A stretch of DNA of 64,000 nucleotides from Phycomyces blakesleeanus NRRL 1555(-) (taxonomy: Eukaryota; Mucoromycota; Mucoromycetes; Mucorales; Phycomycetaceae), in contig NW_017265135.1 of assembly GCF_001638985.1 (NCBI RefSeq), positions 1,355,223 to 1,419,222 on the forward strand, read 5' to 3'. This document shows, in pieces, positions 20,310 to 33,304 of the stretch. The number at the start of each line of letters is the position of its first letter. The first letter of the stretch is position 1. A program made the position numbers and the translations under genes. The notes beneath the pieces are model-generated. The model had not been told where the DNA came from. It saw nothing but the letters and a program-made list of their open reading frames with translations, and did not search any database.

Positions 20310-23300
20310 ATGTGGCTCACGCGAAAGTTAGCCGCATTCACACAATCAGAGAATAACAACAAATCGGCCCAAAAATCTTTCAGCAAGAAAAAGCCCGTGC
20401 CACCAAAGCCAGTACATCCTCCTCCCGATATACCGACGACGTTTAAAGTAACAAAAGAACAATAGAAGGGCAAACGCAAAAACTGACTTCTTTAAAGACC
20501 CATGATAAAACACTTGTTATTGTTGTTGCAGGCGCGTGCAACGTTGGGAAATCAACGTTGATAGAACTTGGCTTACAGGACTCTAATAAAAAACAACAAA
20601 ATCCAAATGTGGCTCCAGGATCCCCGATATCATCTGGAGCCCCTACACAGATAGATAAACCTAGGTCGGCTTGGCAGCGCCACCAGTCAACGATGACTAT
20701 GGATCGAGTTAGGTATCTGGTCGACATAATGGAAATAGACGACTCCCTGATTGATGCAACGGAAGACCCCCCCGAATTTCCAGAGGTAACAAAGCAGTAA
20801 AAGACCGCATTTCATCAAAGGGGCGGACACAAAGAGCCAACGTAAATCTGAACTCCACCTCTCTTCTCCCAATCCTCCCTTTTTAATTACTTTAGAGTTT
20901 AACAACCGTCCACGGTGGCCTGATATGCTACGACATAACCAACCGAGATTCGATGGACTGTCTACCAGATTTACTTAGTGAGTTCAATCAAGACATTAAT
21001 CCTATTGCCTCGCTTGTCTCACGGTTCTCTTCTATCTGATGAGACACTTATGTGTCTCGAAATATCCCAGCGTGTCTGATCGGCTTAAAAGCTGATCTCA
21101 GCGGTCTACGCCAGGTAGATCTTCAGTTGGGCTGCAAACTCGCAAGTCTTTTTGGAGTACAGCTTTTTGAGGTCGACGCATGTTCAGACCAAGGAATCGC
21201 TCGTATGAAAGACGTTTATGCCACACTACTCTATCAGATCACTGCGCCAGCCCCACCAACTCCCACTCCCGCCCAGCCCCCGACTTTACGAGAACGGCGC
21301 ATGGCTAGTGAATCCAGTATCCGCATCAAGATCGATCACAATAATATCCTGTCCACTTTTCAGAACACAATAAAACCACCTATCACCACAACTGCCAGTC
21401 AGCCAGACACCAGTTACGCCAATTATGAGTTACATTCTGACGGCCCTCCAATTGCTGATCGGGTTCAGGCACCCATCTCTGCCGGAACACGAGCCCCAAC
21501 TGGTTTTGTGTACGCGCCAACAGCACAAAGCGACCTTCCAAGAGGAAAGAACGCCTCTTTTCGGAGATCAAACACTCAGACCATTGCAAGCCTGACAGAA
21601 CAAAGTCTGACAGCCATCGAAGACGAACCTTTTGATACACCAGACGAAGTTGAACTGACATCACCTTCACCAACATTACCACCACTACTACCATTACTAC
21701 CATTACTACCTCCGCCACCGCCACCACCACAATCGTCGAAGCCATGTAATATTCAGCAAAAACATCGTAAAAATAGTCTTCCATCCACATCGTCATCTAA
21801 CCATCACATCAACCGCGATCTACATACTCAAAGGCGTGGAAGTGCTCCTCACCCAATAATTCTAAGTAGTCGTCGCGGATCTAAGGATAGTAGGTAAGAG
21901 CGCTAGACACAGTAAAAGACTAGTCTCAACAACAGGAACTAAACAAGCCGCTAATTGACCGTGTATTTTTCACACAGCTACAGCGACTCCTGTAGCACCG
22001 GTCTAACGGCAGAAGACATTGTCGATCGACTCATCGCATCGGAACCATGCCGCGGCGGTAAGGATTTTTTCTTTGCCGGAGTGCTGCAAGCATAAATACA
22101 CATATAGACATAGCGATATGCATGAACTACTAGTACTGACTACAACCCTTGCAGATGAGAATATTGTCCCTGTTTTTATCACTTTCTTTCGTAAATTCAT
22201 GAAGCCAGGAGAGCTTGTAAAGATGCTAATCGAAAGGTACACCCAGCCCAGTTACCTAATAACCACATGCTAATCACAGCAATATGCTCTGATATATATA
22301 TATATATGTGTGTGTAGATTCCAAGGCGATATCGCGGAAGGTTCATCCCCAACACTTCTACAAGAAAGGTCGATAGCAACAGGATAAATTGCGAAAAGTT
22401 AAGGAGATCAAGACTGATACCGGTTTTTTTTTCTGTAGAATTCATTCAATCTTCTTACTTTGGTTGTCACACTACTGGGGAGACTTTCACAGTCCACAGA
22501 CACGAAAAGCCTTAATTGCGTTTATTGAGGATATATCACAGCACGAAAGCATGCGGCCTATTTGCGATGACCTTGCTCCATTGGTAATACGTGAACCCCC
22601 TTTAGACGATCCAGACGCTCAATGGGGTCTCATGGACTCTGATACCGACACAGATGATTTTTCTGACGCTCCTTCAACGCCAAAGCAACACGAGAAAAAC
22701 AAAAAAAAGGATAGTGGATATGTATCCGGCTCTTTCAAGCTATCAAATTTTATGGACAGCGAACAAAACAGATCCAATGCAACCATTCAACACTGTCCAA
22801 TTGATGCAACTTCTATTTCTTCCCCCTCTCCAGTACATTCCACCCCCTCCACCCCAAAGATTCCTCAATCATCCGCGCCTCTTAAAAGAACGTCCAGTGC
22901 AGGATCTTTTAGTAGTCTTTTTGGAAGATCCCGAGAGTCATCAATTTCATCTTCTATCCAGTTCCTTGCTTCCTTGGCATCCCTAAAGCCCATGACCCCT
23001 AAACAACAGACACCTCCAGATGATTTAGATATCACAACTAACGAATACACAACGCCAATATCCCCACAAGAAAGAACTCCCGATATTACTGACGATTTTT
23101 CAATGACCCACCGTCGCCTGTCTGTTGACCCTTCACAAAAGGTTGGGGAACCATGTCGACCAGAATTCTCAGGGGGGTTAATTAACCTCGAAACTTATAA
23201 TGGAATTTCGGCATCTACTAGCTGGGCCTCCTTTGGAGCACAAACATTAATTTCCTCGGCAGCCAGTATTACCAGTGCATTTGGTGCCGTATATCCATCA

Positions 23301-24703
23301 GGTGCTGGTCGATCAGAAAAAGATCAGGCAGCATATAATTTAAAAGTATTTCTAGACATGACCGATAAAAATGTAGCAGAGCAATTAACGTGGATTGAGT
23401 CCGAAGTATTTGGAAAGATAAAGGCAAGACATATTTCAACTACACAGACATACAGAAAATATATATACATACACATATATATATATGTGTACATATATAT
23501 GTATATATATATATGTATGCGTGTACGTATGTGTTTGTGGTGGATACGATACGCTGACTACCAACCAACCCACAGGCTAGAGAATTTGTACGAAGTATAT
23601 GGACTTCATCCCAATCTCGACGACCTACATCTGTATCATCTGACGATCAGGTCAAGACAAAATACGAACGATGGACGTACGATAAATCAACACGAAAAAA
23701 GACCTTATTAGCATCGCCACAGCAGCAAATTGCTCCAAGTGCCGTTGTAGCATCAATATCACATTTTAATTTTATATCTGCCTGGGTTGCTACAAGTATT
23801 GTGGCACAACCGAAACTCAATAAACGAGCGGCAGTATTAGAAAAATTTATGTCTATAGCCGTGGTAATGTATTGCTATTCTTCGATAAATAGAAAGTGTT
23901 TTGATGCCAACTCTTTATAACATATCCTAATGTATTTGTTTTTGGTGATAATTAGGAGCTACGTAATCATAATAACTACAATTCTTTGATGGCTATTTTG
24001 GCCGGAATCAATAATGCTGCTGTCCTTCGTCTTCGGTTAACACGAGAATCAATATCATCAAAAAAGATATTCAAACAATACCAAAGCTTGGAGAAACTCA
24101 TGAGTACAGATAGGTAAAGTAAAAGAAAAAATAGTAATAATTAATATCTCTATTAACATATTTTACATTTAGGTCCTTCAGCTCTTATCGAATGGCACTC
24201 AAGGCATCCGAGACTCCTGGGATACCTTATCTGTAAGTGTATTATATTCGTGTACCTCAAACCATAAATAATGCAGTTAATTAATGCTGATAATTTAATT
24301 TTATAGTGGAATTCACAACCAAGACCTCGTCTCTTTATCCGAAGCAAACAAAGACTTCAAGGCTGATGGAACGATTCATTGGGAGAAGTTTAGGTTGATG
24401 GGCGAGAGCATTATGGGTATGATGAAGTTTCAAAGTCCAAGCTATCAAAAAATCAGTCCGGACGAAAAAATTCTTAATTTCATAGCAGACAGTGTCGTAA
24501 TGACAGAAGATGTAAGCTTTTAGGTTGAATGTGTGTGTGTGTGTGCGTTTAGTAATTTTTCATTACCATTGATGGTAATAATTCACACTTTCACATCATT
24601 TTAAACACCTATCTAGGAACAATACAAGAGATCTATCCTCATCGAACCTCGATTGAAATCTTCAAGTACAAATAAATTGCGCGATCTTTGGTCAAGAGTA
24701 TAG
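20310..24703 (+). CDS. Small-GTPase-like domain fused to RasGEF_N and RasGEF (CDC25) domains
   Basis: Thirteen exons give 1117 aa: 20310-20447, 20498-20785, 20896-20977, 21044-21893, 21978-22057, 22155-22236, 22318-22368, 22439-23423, 23576-23863, 23956-24113, 24173-24232, 24307-24511 and 24617-24703. Residues about 47-250 resemble a Ras-type G domain: P-loop GACNVGKST, then LICYDITNRDSM, GLKADL (G4) and VDACSDQG (G5). A disordered Ser/Pro stretch follows. The RasGEF_N module starts near LTAEDIVDRLIASEP, with FITFFRKFMKPGELVKML. The catalytic RasGEF domain (about 840-1110) shows LTWIESEVFGKI, FNFISAWVATSIV, LRNHNNYNSLMAILAGINN and GIPYLGIHNQDLVSL. RasGEFs load GTP onto Ras and act at membranes. 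The intron at 23424 begins GC. The downstream exons are certain; the exact first intron is less so. Confidence 0.87.
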
Positions 24704-27700
24704 CCTTACATATATCCAAAAATAGTGGACTATAAGCATTTACAGTTTAAGCATAAATATATACATATATACATACACACATATATACAAAAACAGCAAT
24801 AAAATTTAGTAGCTTCAGACTATATAATTACTGTAGTGGAGCTATTATCATATTTCTCTCAAATCTCAATTTTTATTTTGTACATATTTTACGTCTGGCT
24901 AAAAATAAATTTGGAGAAACTATAAAAGAGTATTGTGTTCAAGGGTGGCTAAGGTGTGTAAATAAGGATCAAAGTTTGAGCTTATTTTCTTTTATAATTT
25001 AGAGGTTAAATATGTTTTGCAAATTATTAGCGGCTGCCTATGTAGCAGTTACTTTATTCTTCAACAAGCAATACAAAAAATGCATAGTTACAAGTACCAA
25101 AGAAGGTACCTTCTGTTTAATCGTTATACTATATTATAGTTTTTCAATTATGTTTTAAGAATTTATAGAGAATTTGATACCATTTTGAATATGGAAGTGT
25201 TCCAGGTTTCTCTGGACAAAACTTGCAGAATAAATTGCGTTGATGAGGTAACTAAATACTAGAGAGAGAGAGAGAGAGAGAGAGAGAAATGAAAATTGTA
25301 CAGAGGGACCAAGTTGAAAATAATAATAATACCATTTACAGCTGTTATTATTATTACACAGTAAAGTTAGCCCCCTTTTTTTCACTTTTAAACACTATTT
25401 AATTTAATAGATAGAGAAAATACAGAAAATCAAAGCCCCTAAGGTCTAGAATGCGCATTATCCAAACTAACGATGTGATTTACAATATAATTGAAGCGCA
25501 AGAACATTGCTTACGGTACTAAGCAACTTATTGCATTAAAAGCAACTGTTGTACACACAGACATGACCAAACCCCCAAATAAAAATATACGAGAAAGTAT
25601 GCTTGTACAAAACTAATAACGATGTTGTTGACCCTTAAAATTGAATAAATGGAGTAAAAGTGAGGTCGTGTAAAAAGATCAACTACGGTACAAGACAACC
25701 AACAAACATTTATATCTAGTCACCTCCATACCAGATAAAGTTCACCGTAAGTCCTCGCTCAATTTTAGAAACTATTTCTATACGATAATCAGCCCATTTT
25801 TTTTTAGTGAGCTAGTTGAAGAAAGCTTGTAACAAGTCAATTAGAGCCATGAATGGAAAATAATAAATTGTACTTTAGCATATAATATTATGACTATTAC
25901 TAGTATTTTACAAAAACCCTTATAAATACATGTTAAAAAGTTTGCATGATAAGTGAAACCGAGCTTTCAGTGCGTTTATTTTTTGCTCTAAATTTCGAGC
26001 TCATTGTCGTGTAAGGATGCCTTTTCAAATAAATACAATATCCCGCTTCAAAGCATCATGCATTTGTTGTGGTACACATAAAAAAGGCCTTTAGTTGGAG
26101 ACTTTTGCACGATCTTCCGGGGTTTAAGGGTTGTTTTAAGATTGAATTTCGATTAAACATTACTACTAGTAAAAAAATAGCATATTTTAATAGCGTTGCA
26201 TACTTATAAATCTTGGGATATTTCAATTATATTTAAGTTCTAAAACTTGACCTGGAAAAACAAAGCTCTTGTTTTTTAATCTAAAAAATCATCTGGAACA
26301 CATAATAGACAATGAGCTGCTTTTGCTTGCTTTAAGAAAATCGAATAAAAGGTCAAACAAATCATATAAATTATATACATCCTCAATATAAACGTATGTC
26401 TGCCTTTTATATCAGAAACCGCCATATCTGCTCGCAAAGTTTTTTTTTTTAAAAAAATAAAATAAAATAAAAGTTTGCTTCTATTCTGTAAATTGTTAAC
26501 ATCTATATTTTTTTTCTCTATTATACTTGTTAACGAGACTTCGAGGTTTTATAGCTTATAACTTTTGGAAGATAACAATATTGAACCAGAAACTTACTAC
26601 AATACAATAGATTGCATCGAACCTTCAAGTAGATAAGCACATATACACATGTTTAATAGATAAAATGGTGTATATCTATAGTTCTTGTAGATTAAACAAA
26701 AACGCTTTCTGATTTTTGGACAAAGCAATGTCTGGTAGTTTATAAAAACATATAGTTTTATAATCTAAGCTATATTTTCACTAGACTAATTACTGAATAT
26801 AAAATAAATAAAGCCCTCTTCTTCTTTACATAGTTCTTCTATCCTTCCTCGACTATTTTGATCAATAATAAAATCGTAAATAAAAATATTTAGCTATAAA
26901 ACATAAAAAGTTTGTTAGACAAATATGAAGGTTGCTAGAGTTACCTAAAAAAAAAGGTATATGTTATCCATATTTAAAAAAAATTGATTGGCTTAAACAG
27001 ATAAAAGACCCAGAATCGTATAAATTTATTTGCCAAAAAGTCTAATAAGTTAAAGGCTGAAATTTTATTGGCTATAAAAGTTGTCCATTCGGAGATGTAA
27101 AGCATTGATTCCTATTGGTCTAAAAGAGAGTAGCCCATGAGCAACAAAGCCGCGCATTCGGAATTGTAAATGCTGCCATTTCCTCTCCGTGTTTCCCACA
27201 GTGTGTGCCTGTGTCAGGGGTTTACGGATACCTCAAAAAGGTTTAGTTTTGTCATATCTGAAGCATCTGATTGGTTTAAATATGTATAGAAATCTAAAAT
27301 CCAGCACTTTTATTCGCCAGGGAAATAAAAATAAAATAAAAATAGGCATTATTTAAGAAATAAAACCAAAAAGCCGAGATCTTATTTAATAGCTGTTTGG
27401 ATGCTCGAATTAAGTATTTAGCATAGTTATTTGTAATAGTGTTTATTGATGGAAAAATAATGTTTCTTGTTAATGCCAACGTAACAAAAGCAAGGGCCAC
27501 TTAGTGAGTCTAAAGGTGCTCACGGAATCAGTTATTGATATAAAATTTCCTATTGATTACTTTACTAAACACCATATTTAGGATAGCGCTAATTACCAAG
27601 TATAGGTGCTATTTACGTAATTTTAAGTCGGTGCTGTAATCAGTACTACACTCAAGAGATATGACCTTGTTTGAACATATAGCATATTAAAATCGATTGT

Positions 27701-28542
27701 TTTCCCATTTCTTGTTAAAGAAGTACAAAATATACTGCTCGGAACAATATATTTTATTTACAGTAATGTATTGCATGCTTCTCTAAAAAATATTAGCTTT
27801 AATATATATAAAAAAGCCTAGAAAATGAGATAATATAGTAAAAACAAGATGATTCTTACACGCAGTGTCGATAGGAATTATGGAAATCACCATATATGGG
27901 TATTAATTTTTTTTTCCCTTAGTAGAGAGCAGGGGAAAAATTCACGGACTTTAAATCGAAATAGCCTTTTTTGAATTTTGGAAATCACTATATATGGTGT
28001 TTAGTAAAGTAATCAATAGGAAATTTTATATCAATAACTGATTCCGTGAGCACCTTAAATTATCATTTTCTGTTGACCAATTCTGTCGTAGAATAAATTC
28101 AGGAACATTTGATTGTAAGTTTAAATGTGCGTTACTGTTCTTTGTCCCACCAATAGAATTACTCAGTATACACTTTTATTGTATATCAAAAAAGCCTATT
28201 TATTCATGGATTTTGTTAATGTTGTCTTTTTAATGCTTTTTGTTTTAAAAAAAAAACAAAAGGCTTTGATCCAGCACGCTATAATCTAGTCTTTCAAATA
28301 ACGTTAGGCAATTTTTTTATGCTTAATACTAGTACGACTTGTTTTCATGACAACAAATGCAATAAGGTGTACAATAAGAAATCTAGCGTACATTGTGCCT
28401 GACGTCAATAAATTCTATCGGAATTTTATTTCTTTTGACGATTAAGATCGTCCGAGAAATACCAAACAATTTTTGCGATTCTTGTTCTTTTTACTACTTT
28501 TCATAATATCAAATTCGATCACATATTTATCACAGTGCCAAT
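24704..28542. other. Gene-poor 3.8-kb AT-rich interval containing one MITE
   Basis: Nothing in either strand has recognisable coding content. It includes an (AG)n run near 25261-25288, a T10A7 palindrome near 26441, and a 48-codon ORF at 25012-25158 (MFCKLLAAAYVAVTLFF start) that could be a tiny secreted peptide but has no support beyond its hydrophobic N-terminus. The MITE at 27514-28055 is listed separately. Confidence 0.6.
27514..28055. mobile_element. 542-bp MITE with about 62-bp TIRs and TAA target duplication
   Basis: The ends are near-perfect inverted repeats beginning AGGTGCTCACGGAATCAGTT and extending about 62 bp. TAA lies directly outside on both sides (27511-27513 and 28056-28058), matching the TWA duplication of PIF/Harbinger-type elements. 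The middle has no coding capacity; the ORF 27500-27294 lies outside it. The near identity of the arms indicates recent insertion. The superfamily call rests on the 3-bp duplication only. Confidence 0.85.
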
Positions 28543-29706
28543 ATGCTGTCTGCTACAGATAATTCCAAAACGTCCTCCAAATACGTACGGGGAGTTTCAT
28601 TTGACACAATGACTCACAAAGACCTTCACAACTATTCTTTTACCCTGAGAGGAAAAACCCCTGGCTACAAACGGTCCAGAAGAACCCGGACGTTTATGAT
28701 TGCCACAGACCTGGCAAATTACAGCGAGTTTGCTCTCAACTGGGCCAGTGATGTAAATTTATTTTTTGGTTTTCTTATAATCATCATGTAATCGGCTAAT
28801 GGTCTCTAATGATACTGTAGGAAGTCATGGACGATGGAGATGAACTTATTGTACTGCGTGTAGTCACGTTGGAGACAGCTGGTACGACTAGAACAAACTC
28901 CACTTAGTGTGTGTGTGTTTTTAAAGAAAACTAAAACTAAAATATTATTTGTAGAAATTCGTACTTCTCTCTTGCTTCACGAAGAAGAACAAGCCCGACA
29001 GAATGCTGAGAGAGTTATGGAAAAAATTATGGCCAGCAGTAACGACGAAAAGAGAGTAAGCAAAAGACATACACATCTTTTATTTTCAGCACGAGTATTT
29101 ATTTATTATTTGTTTTCAAAAAGGTTAGTGTGATAATTGAGTTTGTCATTGGAAAAGTCCAGGAGACGATCCAACACATGGTAAGCAACAAAACTTCTTG
29201 TATGCAAAGGATCGCAAAGAGACCCAAATCTCACAGATATATATATATAAACAAATCAATAGATTGCCATGTACCAGCCCTCGCTTCTCATTGTGGGAAC
29301 TCGCGGTTTGTCCGATTTTAAAAATATGCTCTTAGGTAGTGTTTCAAAATATTGCTTGCAGCATTCTCCTGTTCCCGTCGTTGTAGTACGCCCTGATGAT
29401 AAGATCAAGAAGAACAAGACAAAGAAAAATCGATTGAGTGGGCTGATGCGATTGAGTAGCCACAGTAGTGTTGCTACCATCAGTAGCTTCAAGTCAAGCA
29501 CAAGCGAATCTTCTTCTGATGAAGACGAGTCAGAACCCACAAAAACTAAAGGAGTAGACAAAGTGGAAAAGATAGACAAGATAGATAAATCAGATAAGAC
29601 AGAAAGAGGCGAAAAGACCGACAAGAAATCCAACCGCCTATCTTTGTTTGAAAACTTTGGTCGTCGTTCCCGTTCCCCTTCTCCATCTCCTGCCAAGACA
29701 CGCTAA
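28543..29706 (+). CDS. Universal stress protein (UspA) domain protein
   Basis: Five exons (28543-28752, 28821-28881, 28955-29055, 29124-29180, 29263-29706) give 290 aa. The Usp fold spans residues about 48-190: TFMIATDLANYSEFALNWAS at its start and LLIVGTRGLSDFKNMLLGSV near its end. The latter carries the G-x2-G-x9-G-S nucleotide-binding motif, so ATP binding is likely. The remaining C-terminus is Ser/Asp/Lys-rich with VDKVEKIDKIDKSDK-type repeats and ends in an RSRSPSPSP tract, which looks disordered and phosphorylatable. Fungal proteins with this layout exist, but their roles in stress are poorly known. An AATAAA lies about 85 nt after the stop. All introns are GT-AG and the frame is continuous. 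Confidence 0.9.
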
Positions 29707-31011
29707 TGTGTGTGCCTAGTCAAATGAACCGAAAGAAAAATTCTGCCACCTTTTTGTCCTTTATTACAACTGAGGTGTACTGTATTTGTAATAAATATTC
29801 CACTTATTTAAAAATGCTTTTAAGTTAATAGTAATGTAGGTTCTACTTGGAGCCATGCATGATATTATGTTTTCCAATGTATTATTCAAGCTGATTTTTA
29901 AAAGAAAAGAAAAAGAAAAAAAAAGAGTCTATAGATAGTGTCTATCATAAGCCCAAGAGTATCCAGAAAAAATATATATAGTACGTATATTTAATTTAAA
30001 TGTAACCATATATGGCTTCATATATTCTACAGAAGGTAGAAAAGTAATATTAAAGATTGTTATAGATTCTATACCAAGAATATCAATATAAAAGAAAACG
30101 ACTTTGGTAAGATAGTTTTCACTGATTTTAGGGACACGATTGTATGGAAAGATGAGCACGACGCTTTAGGCGGGAGGTTAATCTCAAATACTCCTTCACA
30201 TGTCATAATTCCAAGATATATATAATAAATCGGAAAATGTGGATAAGACTACCAAGAGTCCCTCTCTCTCTCTCTCTCTTGCTCACATAATAAATGTAGG
30301 TCATTGACCATTGGCCCTTGGTCTAAGCCAAAAACCAATAACCAATAACCAGAAGAAAAAAAAAATAGTATGAATCATTAGTGAATAAGCTTGTTTATAA
30401 GGTGCTAGATTAAAAGTTACTTTCGAATGTCTTGAAAACCGAATGAAAAAAGGGGCTTATAAAAAAGAAGCATCAGTATCATATTTAAAACATTATGTCT
30501 ATTCTTATAGGCATCGTGTTCATGGAACTACGGAGAAAATAAAAAAGAGAGTTTGTAAAGTTGAAGCTTGGTTTCTAATTGTGTTCTATTTTATATACTT
30601 TCTTATATGCTTATTGTATATGGCTTTGATACATGAGAATCTTACACGTAATTAATTAGATAAATATTTAGACTTTATGTATTTGCCTATTACCATTTTA
30701 CATAAATTGTTCTAAATTTTGTGTATATATCACTAATATTAAACGTGAGTTTAGATATCACCCTTTTTCATCCATGACAGATATTGAAGTGAAAAAGCAT
30801 TCATGTTGGACATTGTAAGAAATAAATAAAACAAAAAGTCAAGCGCGTGAATTTAACTAGGGTAATATATACGTGAAAATTTATTTACAAAATATGCGAA
30901 AAATAAATCCAGGGCTGGTGAATAATTAGTGAAAATACAGTATAGAATTAAAAGGATGCGGTCAGCTAGAGCTAAAAATTATTATTATTATTGGAGGAGG
31001 GGGGGTATGAT
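29707..31011. other. Intergenic, AT-rich
   Basis: No supported gene. A 70-codon ORF at 30443-30655 has one hydrophobic segment (WFLIVFYFIYFLICLLYMAL) and could be a small membrane peptide, but nothing else favours it. A (CT)n run lies near 30261. Confidence 0.5.
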
Positions 31012-31809
31012 CTAAGAGTCATGAAGGGAGGATATGTTGCTCAAGAGAACCTTCTCATGCTTTTTTTCGGTGAATCGTTCGTGCTTGACATCAGTAGTGT
31101 TGTGAGAACCATCGACGTTAAAGTCGCTCATGGACTCTGTACTTGATCCACCATCAGTCGCCTTTCCAGGGCCATGGAACCACTTTCTGGCGCGGAAATG
31201 ATAGTAAGCAGTAGATCCTCCAAGAACTGCAACCAAAGGAACACATGCATAGTTCATATTATCTATAGATAGAATCATACGTACATTGATTAATTATCTT
31301 GTCTAATTTCTTTTTACAACAAATTATTATTTGTAGCTTACCGGCTGTGACAGGGTATTCGGTAGGGCAGATGAATAGAACAGAAGTTAAGAGAATCCAG
31401 CAACAACTGCTAAAGTTGATAATATCCGAGAAAGGACCAAGATGGAAAGGACCGCGAACAAAAGTTTTGCGAGCTACAGTTAATCTGAGAGCAATAGGAA
31501 TCAAGTAGGCAAGTGAAGAGGCAATTGTGTTGATAGAGACAATGGCGTTAAAGGCAGTTTCATTAACGATGAACTATTGAAATGAATATAAGTCAATGAA
31601 AACATTTTTTTTTAAAAATATATCTATAACAATAGAAAGAAAAGGTTAGCAATGTATACTTACAAGCAAGCCAACAATGACAGCAAAGACTACATTTCCC
31701 CAAACTGCGTAAATGGGGGTCTGGGTTCTCTCGTTGACATGACTGAGCCATTTGCTGAAAGGCTAGTAATACATCGACAAACAAGGTTAACTTTGATAAT
31801 TCTTTGTAG

Positions 31810-31843
<34 letters not shown>

Positions 31844-32693
31844 TACCATTGCACCATCTCTAGCAAAAGCGTAAACCATTCTAGAACTTCCAAGAGTAAG
31901 GGCCGAGCCAGAAAAGAACATGGCGCCCATAACAATGACTGTGAATACGATAGTCCATTTGTACCCAACACCATCCAAAAAGACTTGAGTCATTTGGGGT
32001 TGAAGGGCCAATTCGCTGACAACCTGAGCTTGGAAATCCTGGACACAGAAGTTGACAGAAATCATGAAAGCCAAACCAACAATTGAGGCAGTTCCAATGG
32101 CATAAAGAATACCGCGAGGGGCATTTCTGGCAGCATCGTGAGTTTCGTCTGACATATGAGCGGCACTATCGAATCCAGAAAGAGTGTACTGAGACTGCAA
32201 AAGTCCAATAAGGAACGCGTATCCACCAGAAGAGAAGCCAGTATCGTTTTCGAAATAGGTAAACTATAGAAAAGCGTAAGTTAGCAAAATTTATAAGTCG
32301 TGTATGCTTTGTGATGTACATACCACCCATTTGGCATCGGGCTTATTAGGCGTCAAAACAAGAGCTACAATGATAATCATAAGTGTTCCGGCCAAGTGCC
32401 AATAAAGAGAAGTCTGGTTGAAGAAACCGTTGTATTTAATACTGGCTGAGTTGATTACACCGTGAATGAATGCAATAACCAAGAAGATTCCATATTGCCA
32501 GTAAATGCTGGCATTGTATTCTGGGTTGCTGATAGCAATAACAGAGGCCAAGAACTGGGCAAGGCCAAGGTCAGAAGATGTGATGGCAACTATTAAGAAG
32601 CAATATTATTCAGTTAAAATTATACACATATGTATATATTTAATTTGGGGCTTACCTGTCTATAATAGCGTAATAAACGGGACAATAAAAAAA

Positions 32694-32731
<38 letters not shown>

Positions 32732-33304
32732 AAAATTAATGAGTGTATGAAAATAAATGAATAAAAGAAGGAATGACTTACCAAACCCAACCAGTTGCAC
32801 CAGCCTGTAAGCCAACAGGCAATTGGAACCCATTCAGGTGGAGCCAGACGAGAGACCCATATGTAAAGACCACCGGTAACGGGATATGCTGAACAAATCT
32901 CAGCCAGAGATAGACCGACACCAAAAGTAAAGATTGATACAATGATCCATCCCCAGACGACGGCTACACTTCCTCCTGATTGCATAGCATCACCCCACAT
33001 CTGTATTTCTTATGAGTGAGACGTTTGTTTTGTTTAATTGAATACAGTTTGACTTACAGGAGTAAGACCAGAGAGAATTGAACAGCAGCCGAAAGCAATG
33101 GCAAAATTTGAGATGGTCGATATACTTTTGCTCATTTCCTTTTGAAGTCATTAGATATTTCCACTATGCAGCTGAGTTTGAGTAATTTGAACCTACTTGC
33201 TTATAGCCAAAGGACGCCAGGATTTCTTCATCGGTTTTAAATTGTTTAACCTCGGGTTCAGAGACCTCTGTGATTTGATTTATGTTACTGTCCATGGCAG
33301 CCAT
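31012..33304 (-). CDS. APC-family amino-acid permease (GABA/choline permease type)
   Basis: Nine exons give 558 aa: 33304-33197, 33138-33058, 33000-32782, 32659-32656, 32589-32324, 32263-31847, 31762-31664, 31573-31342 and 31262-31012. About 12 hydrophobic segments are present. Family blocks are SFGYKQEMSKSISTISNFAI at the first segment, AEICSAYPVTGGLYIWVSRL, TGWCNWLGL, GLAQF, GFDSAAHMSDETHDAARNAP and the loop PFSKWLSHVNERTQTPIYAV. These match the fungal Uga4/Hnm1-like branch of the APC superfamily, which imports amino acids, GABA or choline by proton symport; the substrate cannot be told from sequence. The fourth exon is only 4 nt (ACAG) and is needed to keep frame and family spacing. The long intron beside it holds an (AG)n tract. 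The C-terminal tail is cytosolic and Lys/Glu-rich. Confidence 0.9.

Noticed and set aside
2985..27320. Shared 16-mer CAGCACTTTTATTCGC in the MULE left end (2991) and near 27302
   Set aside because: No similarity extends past the 16 bp, and one such match is expected by chance in 64 kb of biased sequence.
31787..32086. Plus-strand ORF across the permease with a YIYIYIY run
   Set aside because: It is antisense to permease exon 6 and passes through a (TA)n intron.
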